From positions 48,992,861 to 49,056,860 of the forward strand of contig OY482846.1 of NCBI GenBank assembly GCA_960531495.1: a stretch of DNA of 64,000 nt, given 5' to 3'. The notes beneath the pieces were generated by a model. That model ran no database searches, was not told the origin of the DNA, and was given only the letters and a program-made list of their open reading frames with translations. Both the position numbers and the translations under genes were made by a program. The DNA comes from Zeus faber. Its lineage: Eukaryota > Chordata > Actinopteri > Zeiformes > Zeidae. This document shows, one piece after another, positions 46,385 through 57,895 of the stretch (positions are counted from its first letter, which is position 1; every line of letters starts with the position of its first letter).

Positions 46385-46640
46385 CACACTACGTGCTCCT
46401 ACTACCATCCAGTACTTGAGTATGTGAGCAGGAAGCTCTTTGTCTACTCGGATATACCACATAGTCATGGAGCCGCTCCACTTCCTTTCAGCGCGTTGAG
46501 TGTTTATGACCTTGCAGGGAAACATTTACCGGCGTCTTGCCCTCACAATGCATTATGGGATACACTTGTGAGTGTAGTGTGCAGTGTTTGCATACTGGGC
46601 TATTTCACCGGATGTAGAATGTCATTGTTGTAGTTTGCAT
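46385..46640 (+). mobile_element. Dispersed DNA-transposon-like element, copy 2
   Basis: Collinear with the reverse complement of 24396-24725: CATAGTCATGGAGCCGCTCC, then ACTTCCTTTCAGCGCGTT, then CACAATGCATTATGGGATAC. It begins with TACGTGCTCCTACTACC-type sequence and ends GGATGTAGAATG. It has no coding capacity. Assignment to PIF/Harbinger is tentative. Confidence 0.6.
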
Positions 46641-48624
46641 GCCACATGCCGTTCAGATTTAATGGACATCTCAAAGAGGCCAGACACTAGACCCAAAGCA
46701 ATGATGTGTCAAGATGGTTTAGTGAAATTAATTAATTCCGTGAAGGTCCCAGGAGAGTGTTACCCCCCTCCAAACATATTAGCAGAACAGCAGACAGACG
46801 TTGTCCCAGCAGCTGACTGTAGCCGCCCCATCCGATCACCACAGTCACGTTTGCATGACGTTTCCCCCTTCTTTAACGGTTGTTAACCACCACTTCACCT
46901 GTTCCACCAGAATACACACTTATAACTTTTTCGCTCTACCGTTAAAAATGCGAGCGCAGCGTAAGACGTGTCGCAGAAGCAAGCTGGGTGGGAGCTCTCT
47001 CGGTCCTGGCTGAATTCGGAGCAATCTTCACCCACGTCGGGCTTTTGTTGCCCGGGCTCGGCCATGACCTCCCTCGCTGCCAGCGGACTCAGCGCTCTGG
47101 AGGCCACCAGACTATTCCCATTATGTCATCCATCACGGCTGTCAAAATCCAATATACAATAATATCACAAAAAAAAGCCTGGGTGCCGCAACGCTTTATC
47201 TTGGACAGCAGGACGCTGTGGCACTACTGCAGCAAAGAAGCATCTCACTGGTGAATAGACCCCGAATGCACAGAAAGAGCACTCGGTTTGAAAAGTATTT
47301 ATGATTCTCTACTCTTTAATAAATATGTATTTATTCTATTCGTTTGTAGTTGTTCTGAAATGTTCAATTAAAATGTCATTTATTTGAGATAAATTTACAT
47401 GAAATTATGTTTCAGGTCACATTTAATAACAAAATCGGATTTGTCTTGTCCATTATGGATCGATTCTTCAGAGTCTCTAATTTAATATTTCTAGGATCTG
47501 ATATTAAGCGTGACGGCGTGGCTGTCAAAACCTTGCGGCTTCTAAAGAACACAAAAACAAACAATGCCTCCGTGAAACTTCCCATCCCTCTTCAATCACG
47601 CTACCTTCTCGATTCTACAGACGGAGAACGCCCGCCTACGCCGTAAACAATGGGTATTTATCACAATGTGCTCCCAATTATTACCATGTGGATCCTGTTA
47701 GAAATAATATGTCAAAAGCTCCTCCAAACCAGCGTCTAATGAGGAGTACAGCGGCTCCGTGCAGTGGCGCTCGGCAAAGTTGAGGAAAAGATCTTTTTTC
47801 GCATGGAGATCTAAGATTAGGACCATGCAACGTAGATGCAATCAATATGTTGTGACGATGGCTGCTTTGTAGAATAAGCTGCGATCTCTGCTGCAATTAC
47901 GACAGCGTGATTACGAGACTAATTGGACATAACAGAGCAATTGTAAGTTAAACCGCTAGAGCTGCAGCGGCATGAGGAACATCCGCTCGGCGAGGAGCGA
48001 GCCGGGTTTAGAGCACTTCTCTCTCTCTCCCTCTCACTCGCTCTCCTTTCTGATGACGTTGCAGGTCCTTTGAAGACTCGGGCGGCTCTGGGATCAGATG
48101 CCCTCCGCGGCCCGGTGAGCACCCTAACCCCCTGCTACGACGCTCAGCATCTGTTCCAGAGACAGACGAGTGGTGAGGCGTCGCCCCATCACCCCCCCCA
48201 CCCCATTGGGCCCATTTTTACCTCCGACACCATCCATCATCGCTGACAGCTCTCGATCATTATTCATATTAATAAAACCATCCCATCAATAACATGGGCT
48301 GGGGTGTTCCCCCGTGTCGGGTGTCTCTTTGTCTGCCTGTGTACAACGCATCTGTCCAGCAAACTGCAGAGTCAGGGATTTAATGAACGAATATGGTAAG
48401 TGATGATTACAAAAGATAACTCAAACGTTAAACGGTCATACATGCAGCTGCATGGTGTCTGACAAGCTAATAAGTAATGTCATGTAAATTACTGTTGGTT
48501 CAGTGTATTATTTGTCCTTTAAACGGAGTGTCATTACTATATGCACTTAGTTAGTGTGTAAATAGGCAAGATTTCATGTCATATTTGTATCATTATTTTA
48601 TGTCAATTTAATAAATACATACAT
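46641..48624. other. Noncoding stretch with one candidate small exon signal
   Basis: Mostly single-copy. At 48017-48064 a pyrimidine-rich tract ends in GCAG, followed by 50 bp of GC-rich sequence and GTGAGC, the pattern of a small exon. No protein family can be recognised from 50 bp. The remainder holds nothing identifiable. Confidence 0.4.
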
Positions 48625-49190
48625 ATTCAAGATTCAAGATTTTTATTTGTCACATACATATACATACTTCCATACATATATGCAGTGAAATGTAATGCAA
48701 CGCACCCGGTGATAGCACACAAGAAGTCCTAGGAAAAAGTACAAAAATAAAATAAAATAAAAAGTAGAAAATTCCTTTCTAATAGACCGACTAACTGACT
48801 CCTAAAACGTAATACAGTAAGTGGAATACTTATAGAATAAGATAAAAATATATAGAATAAAATACAATAAAAAATAAATTGAAATAAAATGGAATAGGTT
48901 GAAGGAATATGGCTATGTATATACAGATATGTGCATTTAAAGTGGCATTAGAATTAAAGTGGCATGTGAATGTGAATAGTGTGAGGTAGTGTTTGGGATA
49001 ATACAGCACAGTATACAACAGTACGGCGCAGCAATACGGCATCACGAACAACCCTGAACAGTGATACAGTATGCGGTACAGTATGCTACATACAGTACAG
49101 TAGGTAGTGGAGCCTAGTGCATGGCTCAGTTAGGACCCCTGGTGAGGTCAGCATTGACAGTTCTGATGGCTTGAGGGAAGAAACTCCGTC

Positions 49191-50108
49191 TCAGTCTCTC
49201 TGTTCTCGCTGCGTGACTGCGGAGGCGCTTGCCTGACGCAGCAGCTGAAACAGTCCGTTGTTGGGGTGATGAGGATCCTTCATGATCCTACGGGCTCTGC
49301 TACTACACCTCCTGGTGTATAACTCCTGCAAGGGGGGGAGGGTAGTTCCAGTGGTACGTTCAGCTGAACGCACCACCCTCTGCAGGGCCCGCCTGTCCTG
49401 GGCAGTACAGTTCCCAAACCAGGCAGTGATGTTGCCTGTCAGGATGCTCTCCACTGCTCCAGAGTAGAAGGACTTGAGGATCCTCACCGAGACCCGGAAT
49501 TTCCTCAGCTGCCTGAGGTGGTAGAGACGCTGCCTCGCCTTTCTCACCAGAGTGTCTGTGTGAACAGTCCATGTTAAGTCCTCTGTGATGTGGACTCCCA
49601 GATATCTGAAGCTGCTCACCCTATCGACAGAAGTCCCATTAATCCACAAGGGCGCGTGCGTCCTCGATTGTGATCCACGCCTAAAGTCCACAATCAGCTC
49701 CTTGGTTTTGCTGACGTTCAGGTGGAGGCTGTTGTCCTGGCACCAGAGTGACAGGTCAGCCACCTCCTCGCGGTAGGCCTTCTCATCGCAGTCGGTGATC
49801 AGGCCCACGACCACGGTGTCGTCAGCAAACTTGATGATGGTGTTGGAGCTGGACCTGGCCACACAGTCATGTGTGTACAGGGAGTACAGTAGGGGGCTGA
49901 GGACGCAGCCCTGGGGGGATCCTGTATTCAGGGTGAGGGAGCTGGACATGTACTTCCCCACCTTGACCACCTGGGGGCGGCCTGTGAGGAAGTCCAGGAT
50001 CCAGGTGCACAGCGGAGCATTCAATCCTAGCTCCAACAACTTGACAGCCAGTCTGGTGGGGACGATGGTGTTGAAAGCTGAACTATAATCAATGAACAGC
50101 ATTCTCAC
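49191..50108 (-). pseudogene. LINE ORF, second part: reverse transcriptase catalytic core and C-terminus
   Basis: This frame continues the polyprotein after the frameshift. RT motif A is FIDYSSAFN with catalytic Asp at residue 7, motif B is [12 protein letters not shown] (63-74), and motif C is FADD (94-97) with both Asp intact. Next come [11 protein letters not shown] (133-143) and FRYLGVHI (167-174). The C-terminal part has [20 protein letters not shown] and [16 protein letters not shown]. The frame ends at TGA (49191-49193), but another frame runs on over that stop to about 49126 with [14 protein letters not shown], a usual C-terminal tail in such LINEs. A second small frameshift in the AGAGAGA run near 49200 is therefore likely. 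Catalytic residues are intact, so decay is slight. Confidence 0.88.
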
Positions 50109-51907
50109 ATAGGCCCCTTCTGGCCATCCAGGTGCGTGAGCGTGGTGTGCAGTACCTGAGAGACCGCGTCATCCGTGGATCTGTTCTGCCGGTACGCGAA
50201 CTGCAACGGGTCCAAGGTGCGGGGGAGGGAGGCGCAGATGTAATCCTTAATCAGCCTCTCGAAACACTTCATGACCACCGAGGTGAGGGCCACCGGACGG
50301 TAGTCATTCAGGCAGGTTGGAGAGGCGATCTTCGGGACAGGAACGACGGTGGACCTCTTGAAACAGGATGGGACCACTGATTCAGCCAGGGAGATGTTGA
50401 ATATTGTGGTGAACACCGGAGCTAGCTGGTTAGCACAGGTCTTCAGTACACGCCCAGATATGCCGTCTGGGCCCGCAGCTTTCCTGGTGTTCACCCGCAT
50501 CAAAGCCCTCCTGACCTCGTGCACGGACACTGAGAGTGCGCGCTCATCCCCAGCTGTGTAACTCCAATTAGCCGGCGAGCTAGCGGTGCTGCTGCCAGAC
50601 TCGAACCGCGCATAAAAGGAGTTCAGTTGGTTGGCCAGGGAGGCGTCCGCACTCGTGGCTGGGGAGGAGCTGCTCTTGTAGTTTGTTATTGTTCGCAGCC
50701 CCTCCCACAAGCGTCTTGTGTCCCCCCGCTCCATCTGCAGCTCCACAGTGTCTCTGTACGTCCGTTTGGCGTCCCTCACCGCCCTCCGCAGATGGTACGA
50801 CGCCGCTTTGTAATTGTCCATGTTACCAGATACAAGTCCGTCGTTGTAAGCGGCCGTGCGCGCATTCAGAGCGCAGCGGATGGATTTATCAACCCAAGGT
50901 TTCTGGTTTGGAAATATCCGAACTTTCACCGTGGGAACGATTTCATCCGCGAGCGTAGCCACGAAACTCACTACAACCTCCGTAAACTCGCTGACGTCAC
51001 TTGAGCTCGCTTGGAACACGTCCCAGTCTACGTCAGTCAGAGCGTCCTGAAGCGCAGCCTCTGATTGGTCCGTCCACCGCTTCACTTCCCTCGTCATCAC
51101 CAGATCCCGCGCGATCAGAGGCCTGTAAACAGGAAGCAGCGAGATCGCGGCGTGATCTGATTTCCCGAAAGCAGGAAGCGACACGGGCTTGTATCCGTTC
51201 TTGTAAGGAGTGTAACAACGGTCCAGAGTTCTGTCTCCCCTGGTGGCACACGTGATGTGTTGGTGGAAATTAGGAAGAACTTTTTTCAGGTTGGCCCTGT
51301 TAAAGTCCCCAGTCACCACCACGGCCGCGTCGGGATGTCTGTTCTGAAATCCGCACAACACATCGTGCAGAACCGACAGAGCTGCGTCGGTGTCCGCTTG
51401 CGGTGGGATATAAACGGCTGTAATGATGACCGTGCTGAATTCCCGGGGGAGATAAAATGGACGGCATAGTATGGTCAGCTGTTCCAGGTTCGGCGAGCAG
51501 GAGTGGGAGAGGAATTTGGTGTTGTTGGCGTTACACCAGCGGTTGTTTACCATTAGGCAGACGCCTCCACCTTTGGATTTCCCCGACTCTGCCGTTCTGT
51601 CGCCGCGGAACACGGAGAAGGCCTCGGCTGGACGTATGGCTTCATCCGGCACCAGTGGGTTCAGCCATGTTTCCGTCAGGCAGAGGACGCAACAGTTCCT
51701 CGTGTCACGCTGGAATTGAATCCTCGCTCGAAGTTCATCCATCTTGTTCTCCAGGGACTGGACGTTCGCAAGAAGGATGCTTGGCAGAGGTGGACGGTAA
51801 GGTTGCGTCCTCATTCTGACCCGAATGCCGCCTCGTTTACCTCGGTGCTTCCTCCGTGGGCCGGCTCGTGGAACAGCGACTCCATTTTTGTTGTTGTTGC
51901 GAGACAT
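50105..51907 (-). pseudogene. LINE ORF, first part: apurinic endonuclease and N-terminal reverse transcriptase (frameshifted)
   Basis: In life the endonuclease nicks target DNA and the reverse transcriptase copies LINE RNA at the nick. The frame is open from 52018, but the likely start is the ATG at 51907 (MSRNNNKNG), because the 37 codons upstream are AT-rich and featureless. Numbered from 52018, the endonuclease motifs are all present: Asn in ANVQSL (85), Glu in TETW (116), Tyr in VYIPP (203), GDFN (237-240) and SDH (287-289). The RT fingers follow: AAGPDGI (514-520), VPVPK (559-563), NDYRPVALT (571-579) and FAYRQNRST (607-615). The frame ends at a TGA right after DGQKGPM. Reading continues in another frame with [10 protein letters not shown], so a single-base deletion (or equivalent) near 50112-50117, in a GGGGCC run, broke the gene. 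Confidence 0.88.
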
Positions 51908-52079
51908 ATTATTATATTTAAAATCTATAAAAATATCTATTTTTAAAGTGTATTGTAATATATTTGACTTTTTATATTTATTATCTATTTTATATCTATT
52001 TAATATTTTTTTATTCATTCATTCATTCATATATTTTTCATTATTTATTATATTAAATATCTATATTATAAGGTAATGT

Positions 52080-54189
52080 TACAGTACTTTTCTACTTCAT
52101 TGCTTTGCATCTTATCATATTGTTTGTATTTCTTTCGAAAAATTGTATAATAATACAAAAGCTTTATTCCGACTGGTTCACCGTGATGTTCTGTGGTTGA
52201 CACACAGACATCACCTGCTCTGACCTATTAAACATATTCTCGCCAATGTGTCTCTGTTTGACTCCCAGATGAAGCCTTTTAATTAAGTTTGTTCAATTGA
52301 ACTTTCTGACACAGTAAAGGCATTTTATCTTGCCTTCGCTACAAGCTGAGTCCCTTGTTCCCTCCTTTCAGTTCTTCCACATGTTTTTTTTGTGGTCTTT
52401 GGGTCAGAATTAGGATTCTGACATTATACCAGTGTGTTCAAATCAGGTGAGTTTTGTTTAATTGCACTTTGTCGCCCCGAGGAAGCCCCTGCATACCAAA
52501 GTGCCTTTGTTTTCCTCAGCTGTACTGAAGATCTAAAGCACAAAGTTGGGACTAACCTATTCAGCTGTGCTCTCCACTCCGCAGAAATGTAGGTCTCCAA
52601 CAGATTATATAAATGTCAGTTTTCAGGGGTCTCTGATGCGTCTCCTTGAAGCGGATGTGCCTGGAATGAAGCATTGTTAGAAACTCTAAGCAGAACTTCG
52701 GAAAGCCGAGCATTCCTCAGATGTAATCTCCTCTCCTTTGGATGAAAGGCCCGGTCGTACTGGACCGTCTCCCGCTTACGAGGCCTCAATGGAGCAGGTC
52801 TGTAGCTTAGGAGGAGATTACAATGGATTTACAACTGATCTCACACACTCCTCTGCGACCCTCTGCTTACCACTAACAGCAGCCCCAAAACTCCCCATTC
52901 AAATGTGACCAAATGCGGGTTGAAAGGCCTTCAGCCATTTGTTGCGGGCTTTGTCGCAGGTATGTGAAGCTGCAGCTGATTTGGATCGAGATGGAGAGCT
53001 TAGCAAAACGCGGCGGAAGGTTCTTTTCGTGGTCAGTCAGCAGGAGCTCGGTTATCTCCTCAGAGCAACACTTTAAGATCCACATGGCGCAGAGGGGCAA
53101 TTTCCCCGTAACTCTGCACTCCTAAAAACGGAAGAATAGCAGTTGTGTGAAATCTGGGTCACTTTGTGATAATGGCTTGAGTATGCAGTCATAAGGATGA
53201 GGTCACATGAGGGGGGTTGGATCATTCAAATCCCGCTATGTTGTGCTGATGAAAAACCCACTGCGTCACATATCCGAAATACAATATAGGTCACTCCTGC
53301 AAGGATTTGTATGCACCGCATGGAGAGGGAGAGGAAAGGGGGTTTGCCAATGAATAATTAATACAACCGGATAGTTTGGTGAAATAACCCGTGTTTGTGC
53401 ACAAAACAAACACAGATGAGCAACACCTATCTGCGCTCGCAGCCAGCCTCAAAGGGCAAGCGCCGAGGGACTTGGGCAAGTTTGAAGTGATTAGTCATGC
53501 GTATTACTATAGACAATGGGAATCTCCCAAAAGGATGAACTACAGAGGGTTATGGGGAGCAAAGCAAGAATTTCATCATTTTCTTTCAGAAATGTTCAGG
53601 TGAACATTCATCACGGAAACACACCCGCTGTCTGTGCCGCGGCGAGCTGCTGACTAGGAATGAGCATCCCATACAACTATAATGCTGTCGTGTTTTCAAT
53701 ATGAGAAAAACAAGGGAATTTTACCATGTGAGTTAGATACAGCGCCGCAGAGTGTGTCGTTATCCTGCTGCCAAGCAATGTGTGACTTCTCTAAGTGTTA
53801 TAGTTAAACTACACAATGGCGCTCACAATGAACATTTACATTTAGTAATCGAACAAACACTTAAAACAAAAATAAACTGTACGTCATGGAACCAACTGTA
53901 AAATCACAGCCATCGTCAACAAAGCCTCCAAAAAGAACAAGTGACCTCACTCTGTCTCACTCGGAGAAGATTTTTATTTTAATCAGACAAATAAAGTGGA
54001 GGACTGGAAAGTGGGCAGGAATTGGAACTGAGGAAATGCGGGATTAAGGGAAGGATAGAAGGGGGTAGAAAGTTCCAGGTACAGTATATCTGGACTAATC
54101 AGCAGAAAATGCTCTCAGTCTGCCCTTGAGAAAGCAACGTTGCCCTAAATTCAGTGGTTCTCAAATGGTCTGGACTCAGGATCCACATT
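52080..54189. other. Noncoding stretch, low-repeat, possible conserved DNA
   Basis: Single-copy sequence with no microsatellites. The GC-balanced part at about 52740-53660 has no recognisable coding signal. No repeat or RNA gene is recognised. Confidence 0.45.
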
Positions 54190-54912
54190 TTTTACACTTT
54201 GCATTAAAATGCGTCTTGGGTGATCCGATCAAACGTGGATAGCTCTAAGTACGGGTGTGATCGCACCGAAGACGCATCCCACAGACCACATTCAGAGGGG
54301 GTTTGGGCCGCATGTGGCCACATTCTTTTAGCAGCGTAAACCAGAATTTGTCCTGGGCCACATTGAAGGACCGCCTACTCAGCTGACGTCCTCTGCGTCA
54401 ACAGAAGTCACAGCAACACGTCAAATGGATTCTCGTGGATGGCGCACACAGGAAACTCGCCGAAGAGTCAGTACGGAAAATGGAAACTGAAACTGAAAGA
54501 TTCATATCGCAACGGGGCGATTTATGAGGAGATAGCCGTAAAGCTGGAGGGTTAGGGTACAGTTGATCATGGCAGCAACGGTAACGTATAAAACACCTCA
54601 AAAAGGCTTTCAAAAAACCCAAGGACTCAAGCAGAAGGTCCGGTCTGGTCTGGTTCCTTTTAAGAGGAATTGGACAGGGTGCTAGGAGACCGAGTGTCAT
54701 TCTGTCCCAGTGAACGTGCTGGTCAGCCTCCCAGCTTCACAACCAAGAACAGCCTCACTTCAAGTCCACCAAGTACGTGTTTATTTGCATATAGGGAAGC
54801 GAGGTCCGATAACATGCGGTTACTCGAGACGCATAATGGAGACGCATTCTAATGCTAGGTGTCCACTTGTGATCACCCAAGACGCATGTTAGTGCCAGGT
54901 GTAAACAGGGCC
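54190..54912 (+). mobile_element. DNA transposon carrying a decayed Myb/SANT-like gene
   Basis: The left end TTTACACTTTGCATTAAAAT continues GCGTCTTGGGTGATC. The right end, reverse-complemented, gives TTTACACCTGGCACTAACAT followed by GCGTCTTGGGTGATC, so long terminal inverted repeats are clear. Both arms then carry an (A/G)TGGA(T/C)A-type motif. The interior encodes remnants of a Myb/SANT-like DNA-binding protein (54425-54760). PIF/Harbinger elements pair a transposase with such a protein, which makes that superfamily plausible, but no transposase is seen and the name is inference. Boundaries are good to about 15 bp. Confidence 0.7.
54425..54760 (+). pseudogene. Myb/SANT-like DNA-binding domain remnant
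   Basis: An ATG at 54425 opens MDSRGWRTQETRRR, resembling the tryptophan-containing start of Myb/SANT-like domains. In another frame follows YRNGAIYEEIAVKLEG (about 54500-54550), then IKHLKKAFKKPKDSSRRSG, then EELDRVLGDRVSFCPSE (about 54665-54712). These pieces occur in this order in fish Myb_DNA-bind_4-type proteins, but here at least two frame changes and stops separate them. In a functional relative the domain would bind the transposon ends. This copy cannot be translated as one protein. Confidence 0.6.
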
Positions 54913-55056
54913 AAAACAGAATGTGGACGGCTCGAGTGGAGCAAGTGACAACCGACCTGGCTGGCATTCGTGATATGAAGTCGTGACTGCCGCACGCTGC
55001 TGGAAGCAACATTTCAAAATAAAAGCACACTCAGCGGAAATTCAGTACAGTTCAAA

Positions 55057-55058
<2 letters not shown>
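54913..55058. other. Short spacer
   Basis: Single-copy DNA between the transposon and the CA/TA microsatellite. Nothing recognised. Confidence 0.6.

Positions 55059-55138
<80 letters not shown>
55059..55138 (+). repeat. Compound (AC)16(AT)24 microsatellite
   Basis: An uninterrupted AC run passes directly into an AT run. Confidence 0.97.
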
Positions 55139-55142
<4 letters not shown>

Positions 55143-56248
55143 TTATTTAGATGTTTGACGTGGACGTGTACGACTACAGTGCAGTCGGAATTGACAGCAG
55201 TTGAGAACCATTGTCTGCTCAGAGAGACACCGTGCATGTGGTTCATCAGTGTCAAAGTACCTCAGTGCAACATCTTTGCTTTCATCCCCATATGACTCAA
55301 CAAACAAACCATTTCCAACAGCCATTCATTGCGTTATTACCATATATTTATCCCATTAACGGTTTTAATTGTTTTTAGACGGACAATTAAGAAACTTAAG
55401 TCCTGTTGTTCTTTGGTTTTTCATTTTCTCTTCCTGTTCTCAAGCCGTTTTAGCCCTCAGTTCCATGTGAAAGCATCTAATTAGATTTGATTTCCCTCGT
55501 CTAGACAACAGAACTCGCTGTCTCACTTTCAACTCGACAGAAGTGGGATTCGTTCCAAAGGATAACTTTTGAAGAGCCCGCCTAACAGTTAGCAGGCGAC
55601 ACTCGGTTGCTTAAACAAGAAAACCCTGCTGAGATTTGGCGCTCACGCCGGCGTCGCGTTTTCAAACCACTCGTGTTTTTCACATCCTCTACATCGTCAG
55701 AATTAATGAGAAATAGACAGTTAATATAACACACAATGCCAAACATCAAGAGATGAGAGACGTGGACAATGTTTCCCCGAGAGGATTTCTCCAAGGACAT
55801 TTCCACTCTGAATTATTTGTCTGACGAACTCCCTTTGCACCGCTTTGTTTCTTTCGGGTTTTGTTTTTTTTCCACAGTGCATGTTTTACATAGTTACAGT
55901 ACATTACCACTAAACGTTCCACAGCTTACAAGTTCTCTGTTTCACAGAGGTAATTATGTTCTTTAAAAGAGCATCTCGTATTAAATGAATAAAAATAGTA
56001 GTGTCATCCTGCGATGAGTCACTTTTCAACTCGTCGGAGCTTTCAGCAGCGTGGGATGTAAATTAATCTCCAAGGAAAGACGAACACTGAATATAAACCA
56101 CTACATGCCATACTCAGTGTGTTAAGAGCAGGGGCTTGGGAGGTGGGTGGATGCTAATTTTGTTTCATGCAAATGTATTGAAATAATTTCTTATCTAAGG
56201 TCAAAGATCTGAAAAAAAACCCTCTGTATCATGATGCATGTGGGGTTG
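55139..56248. other. Noncoding stretch, no gene recognised
   Basis: Single-copy sequence, AT-rich with a CpG-bearing patch near 55635-55665. No motif found. Confidence 0.5.
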
Positions 56249-56324
56249 TATCTATCTATCTATCTATCTATCTACCTACCTGTCTGTTTGTCTGTCTGTC
56301 TGTCTATCTATGTATCTATCTACC

Positions 56325-56382
<58 letters not shown>

Positions 56383-56403
56383 CCTACCTGTCTGTCTGTC
56401 TAA

Positions 56404-56439
<36 letters not shown>

Positions 56440-56503
56440 GTATCTATCTACCTACCTGTCTGTCTGTCTGTCTGTCTGTCTGTCTGGCTAGCTATCTATC
56501 TAT
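56249..56503 (+). repeat. (TCTA)n/(TCTG)n tetranucleotide array
   Basis: Blocks of TCTA alternate with TCTG and TACC units over 255 bp. The Cys/Leu/Ser/Tyr frames are artefacts. Confidence 0.96.
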
Positions 56504-57862
56504 GTAGAACCACTGATATACAGTAGATAGTACCGTATTTGCACTAATACCCGTGCAAAAATGTATTAAAATGAAACAGCAGCTGGTGGAATTTAGGTTT
56601 CTCGACCTATGAATCACTTGACCACAGCGCAGTGGGACGTTGGACGATGGGAATGGGAAAAATGGCGGTCCTTCAAGTACTTAGTGAGTTTCCTCCCTTC
56701 TAGAATGCCCAAATAGAAAAACATGGCAACGTCGGCAAGGAAACCCCTTAAATTTCTTGGTAACCGCGGTCCGCTGAACGGTTTATGTGCTCCTTTAGGG
56801 CCACACATGTCCGTGGTTCCATCAATGGGCCAAATATTTTTTCCTCTATTATCAGGATGTGGGTGGCTTCTGGTGGCTTACTGCAGTAGGTTCGATGTCA
56901 GGATGGGCAGGGTAATGTAAAACGTATACATTAGATGTTATACTATGTTGTGTTAGTAAAGGGAGGAGGAAGTCTCTGTCCACTTAAAATTACTTAAAAT
57001 GTTGTGGATTGGATTCAAGGTTAGTCCTTCACAGGAGGAGAGCCCTGGATGCACACGTGTTTTCAACATTCATTCTCACATTTCACTGGTGACAGCGGGC
57101 TATTCGGGGGCAGGTTTTCATGATTAGCGGGCGATCCGTCCAGTAAAGAGCAAATCAGGAGAAACGATTTCAAGGTATCGGCCGTGCTGTCATGTCCTCT
57201 TTAAAGCGGGAGGTTAACAGAGAGTAATTTGCGCCTTGCCTGGTTTTTATCCTGGGAGCGACGACTCAAAGTCATTATAAAGACATCAAAGCAAAGTAAA
57301 GAAGTAATGAAGCCCGCCGCCCCCAAAAGACCTTCCAATGGCAAGGTAAATAGAGAAAAAGACATATTAGACTTTCTTTCTGGGAAAAAAAAAACTTGGG
57401 AAGATGATCAAGGACGGTACTTTCATCTTTGAATGAGAGGTGCATGAATTTTTCATTGTGTATATTTTTTGTGAAAATGAGAGGCAGCATTGGTTAAAAT
57501 ACTAAAAATCTCGTGATGATGTGTTTAGTGATTAAACTGATGATCATTTCAAGTACAGGTGTTATTACTTGTACATCATTACAAGTAAAAGCATTGTAAG
57601 TTTGAGTAAAAAGCAGGAGTAGACAGTTTTAGGGGCCTGGGCCTGACAAGGAAGCCTATAAAAGCGCTGTTTAGCAGTTACGGATTGGCACTAAAATGAA
57701 GACTGACTTTATGGATGTCGCTTATTTCGTTTGGTTGTCTAGTTTGTTACTGACGCTCGTAATCCTGTAAATCACCTCTAACAGGCAACCCCAAAGATCA
57801 TATTTCTACTGAGGAAATGTGGAGATCCAAACTTAATAAATCTTTAATGCAAATTATTAACA
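56504..57862. other. Noncoding stretch, no gene recognised
   Basis: Single-copy sequence. A short AAGTAAAAG-type patch near 57560-57620 may echo the repeat at 33705-34140. A TATAAAAG word lies at 57658. No coding motif. Confidence 0.5.
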
Positions 57863-57895
57863 AATTTCCCCCACAGAGGGATTAATAAAGTACAC
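57863..57895 (+). mobile_element. Possible LINE 3' tail remnant
   Basis: AATTTCCCCCACAGAGGGAT followed by TAATAAAGTA resembles the terminal sequence of several fish LINEs and SINEs (ATTTCCCC, then GGGAT and AATAAAGTA). The body is not recognisable. Confidence 0.4.

Larger units (their letters stand above)
48625..51960 (-). mobile_element. Nearly complete L2-like LINE (non-LTR retrotransposon)
   Basis: On the minus strand the element runs from about 51960 (5' edge uncertain, in AT-rich DNA) through an endonuclease-reverse transcriptase gene to a 3' tail ending TGTGACAAATAAAAATCTTG with a short ATTCAAG-type terminal repeat near 48625. There are no LTRs. Apurinic endonuclease at the N-terminus, an FADD-type reverse transcriptase and the [11 protein letters not shown] motif place it in the jockey superfamily, most probably L2. 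No ORF1 is visible upstream, so either it is absent from this lineage or the copy is 5'-truncated. Related tails lie at 38.5 kb and 63.4 kb. Confidence 0.9.

Noticed and set aside
49282-51946. Plus-strand frames of 60-125 residues opposite the LINE
   Set aside because: They are antisense shadows of the endonuclease-reverse transcriptase gene.
56231-56507. Cys/Leu/Ser/Tyr-rich frames
   Set aside because: Artefacts of the TCTA/TCTG tetranucleotide array; the same applies to the Ser/Cys/Leu frame at 12765-12974.
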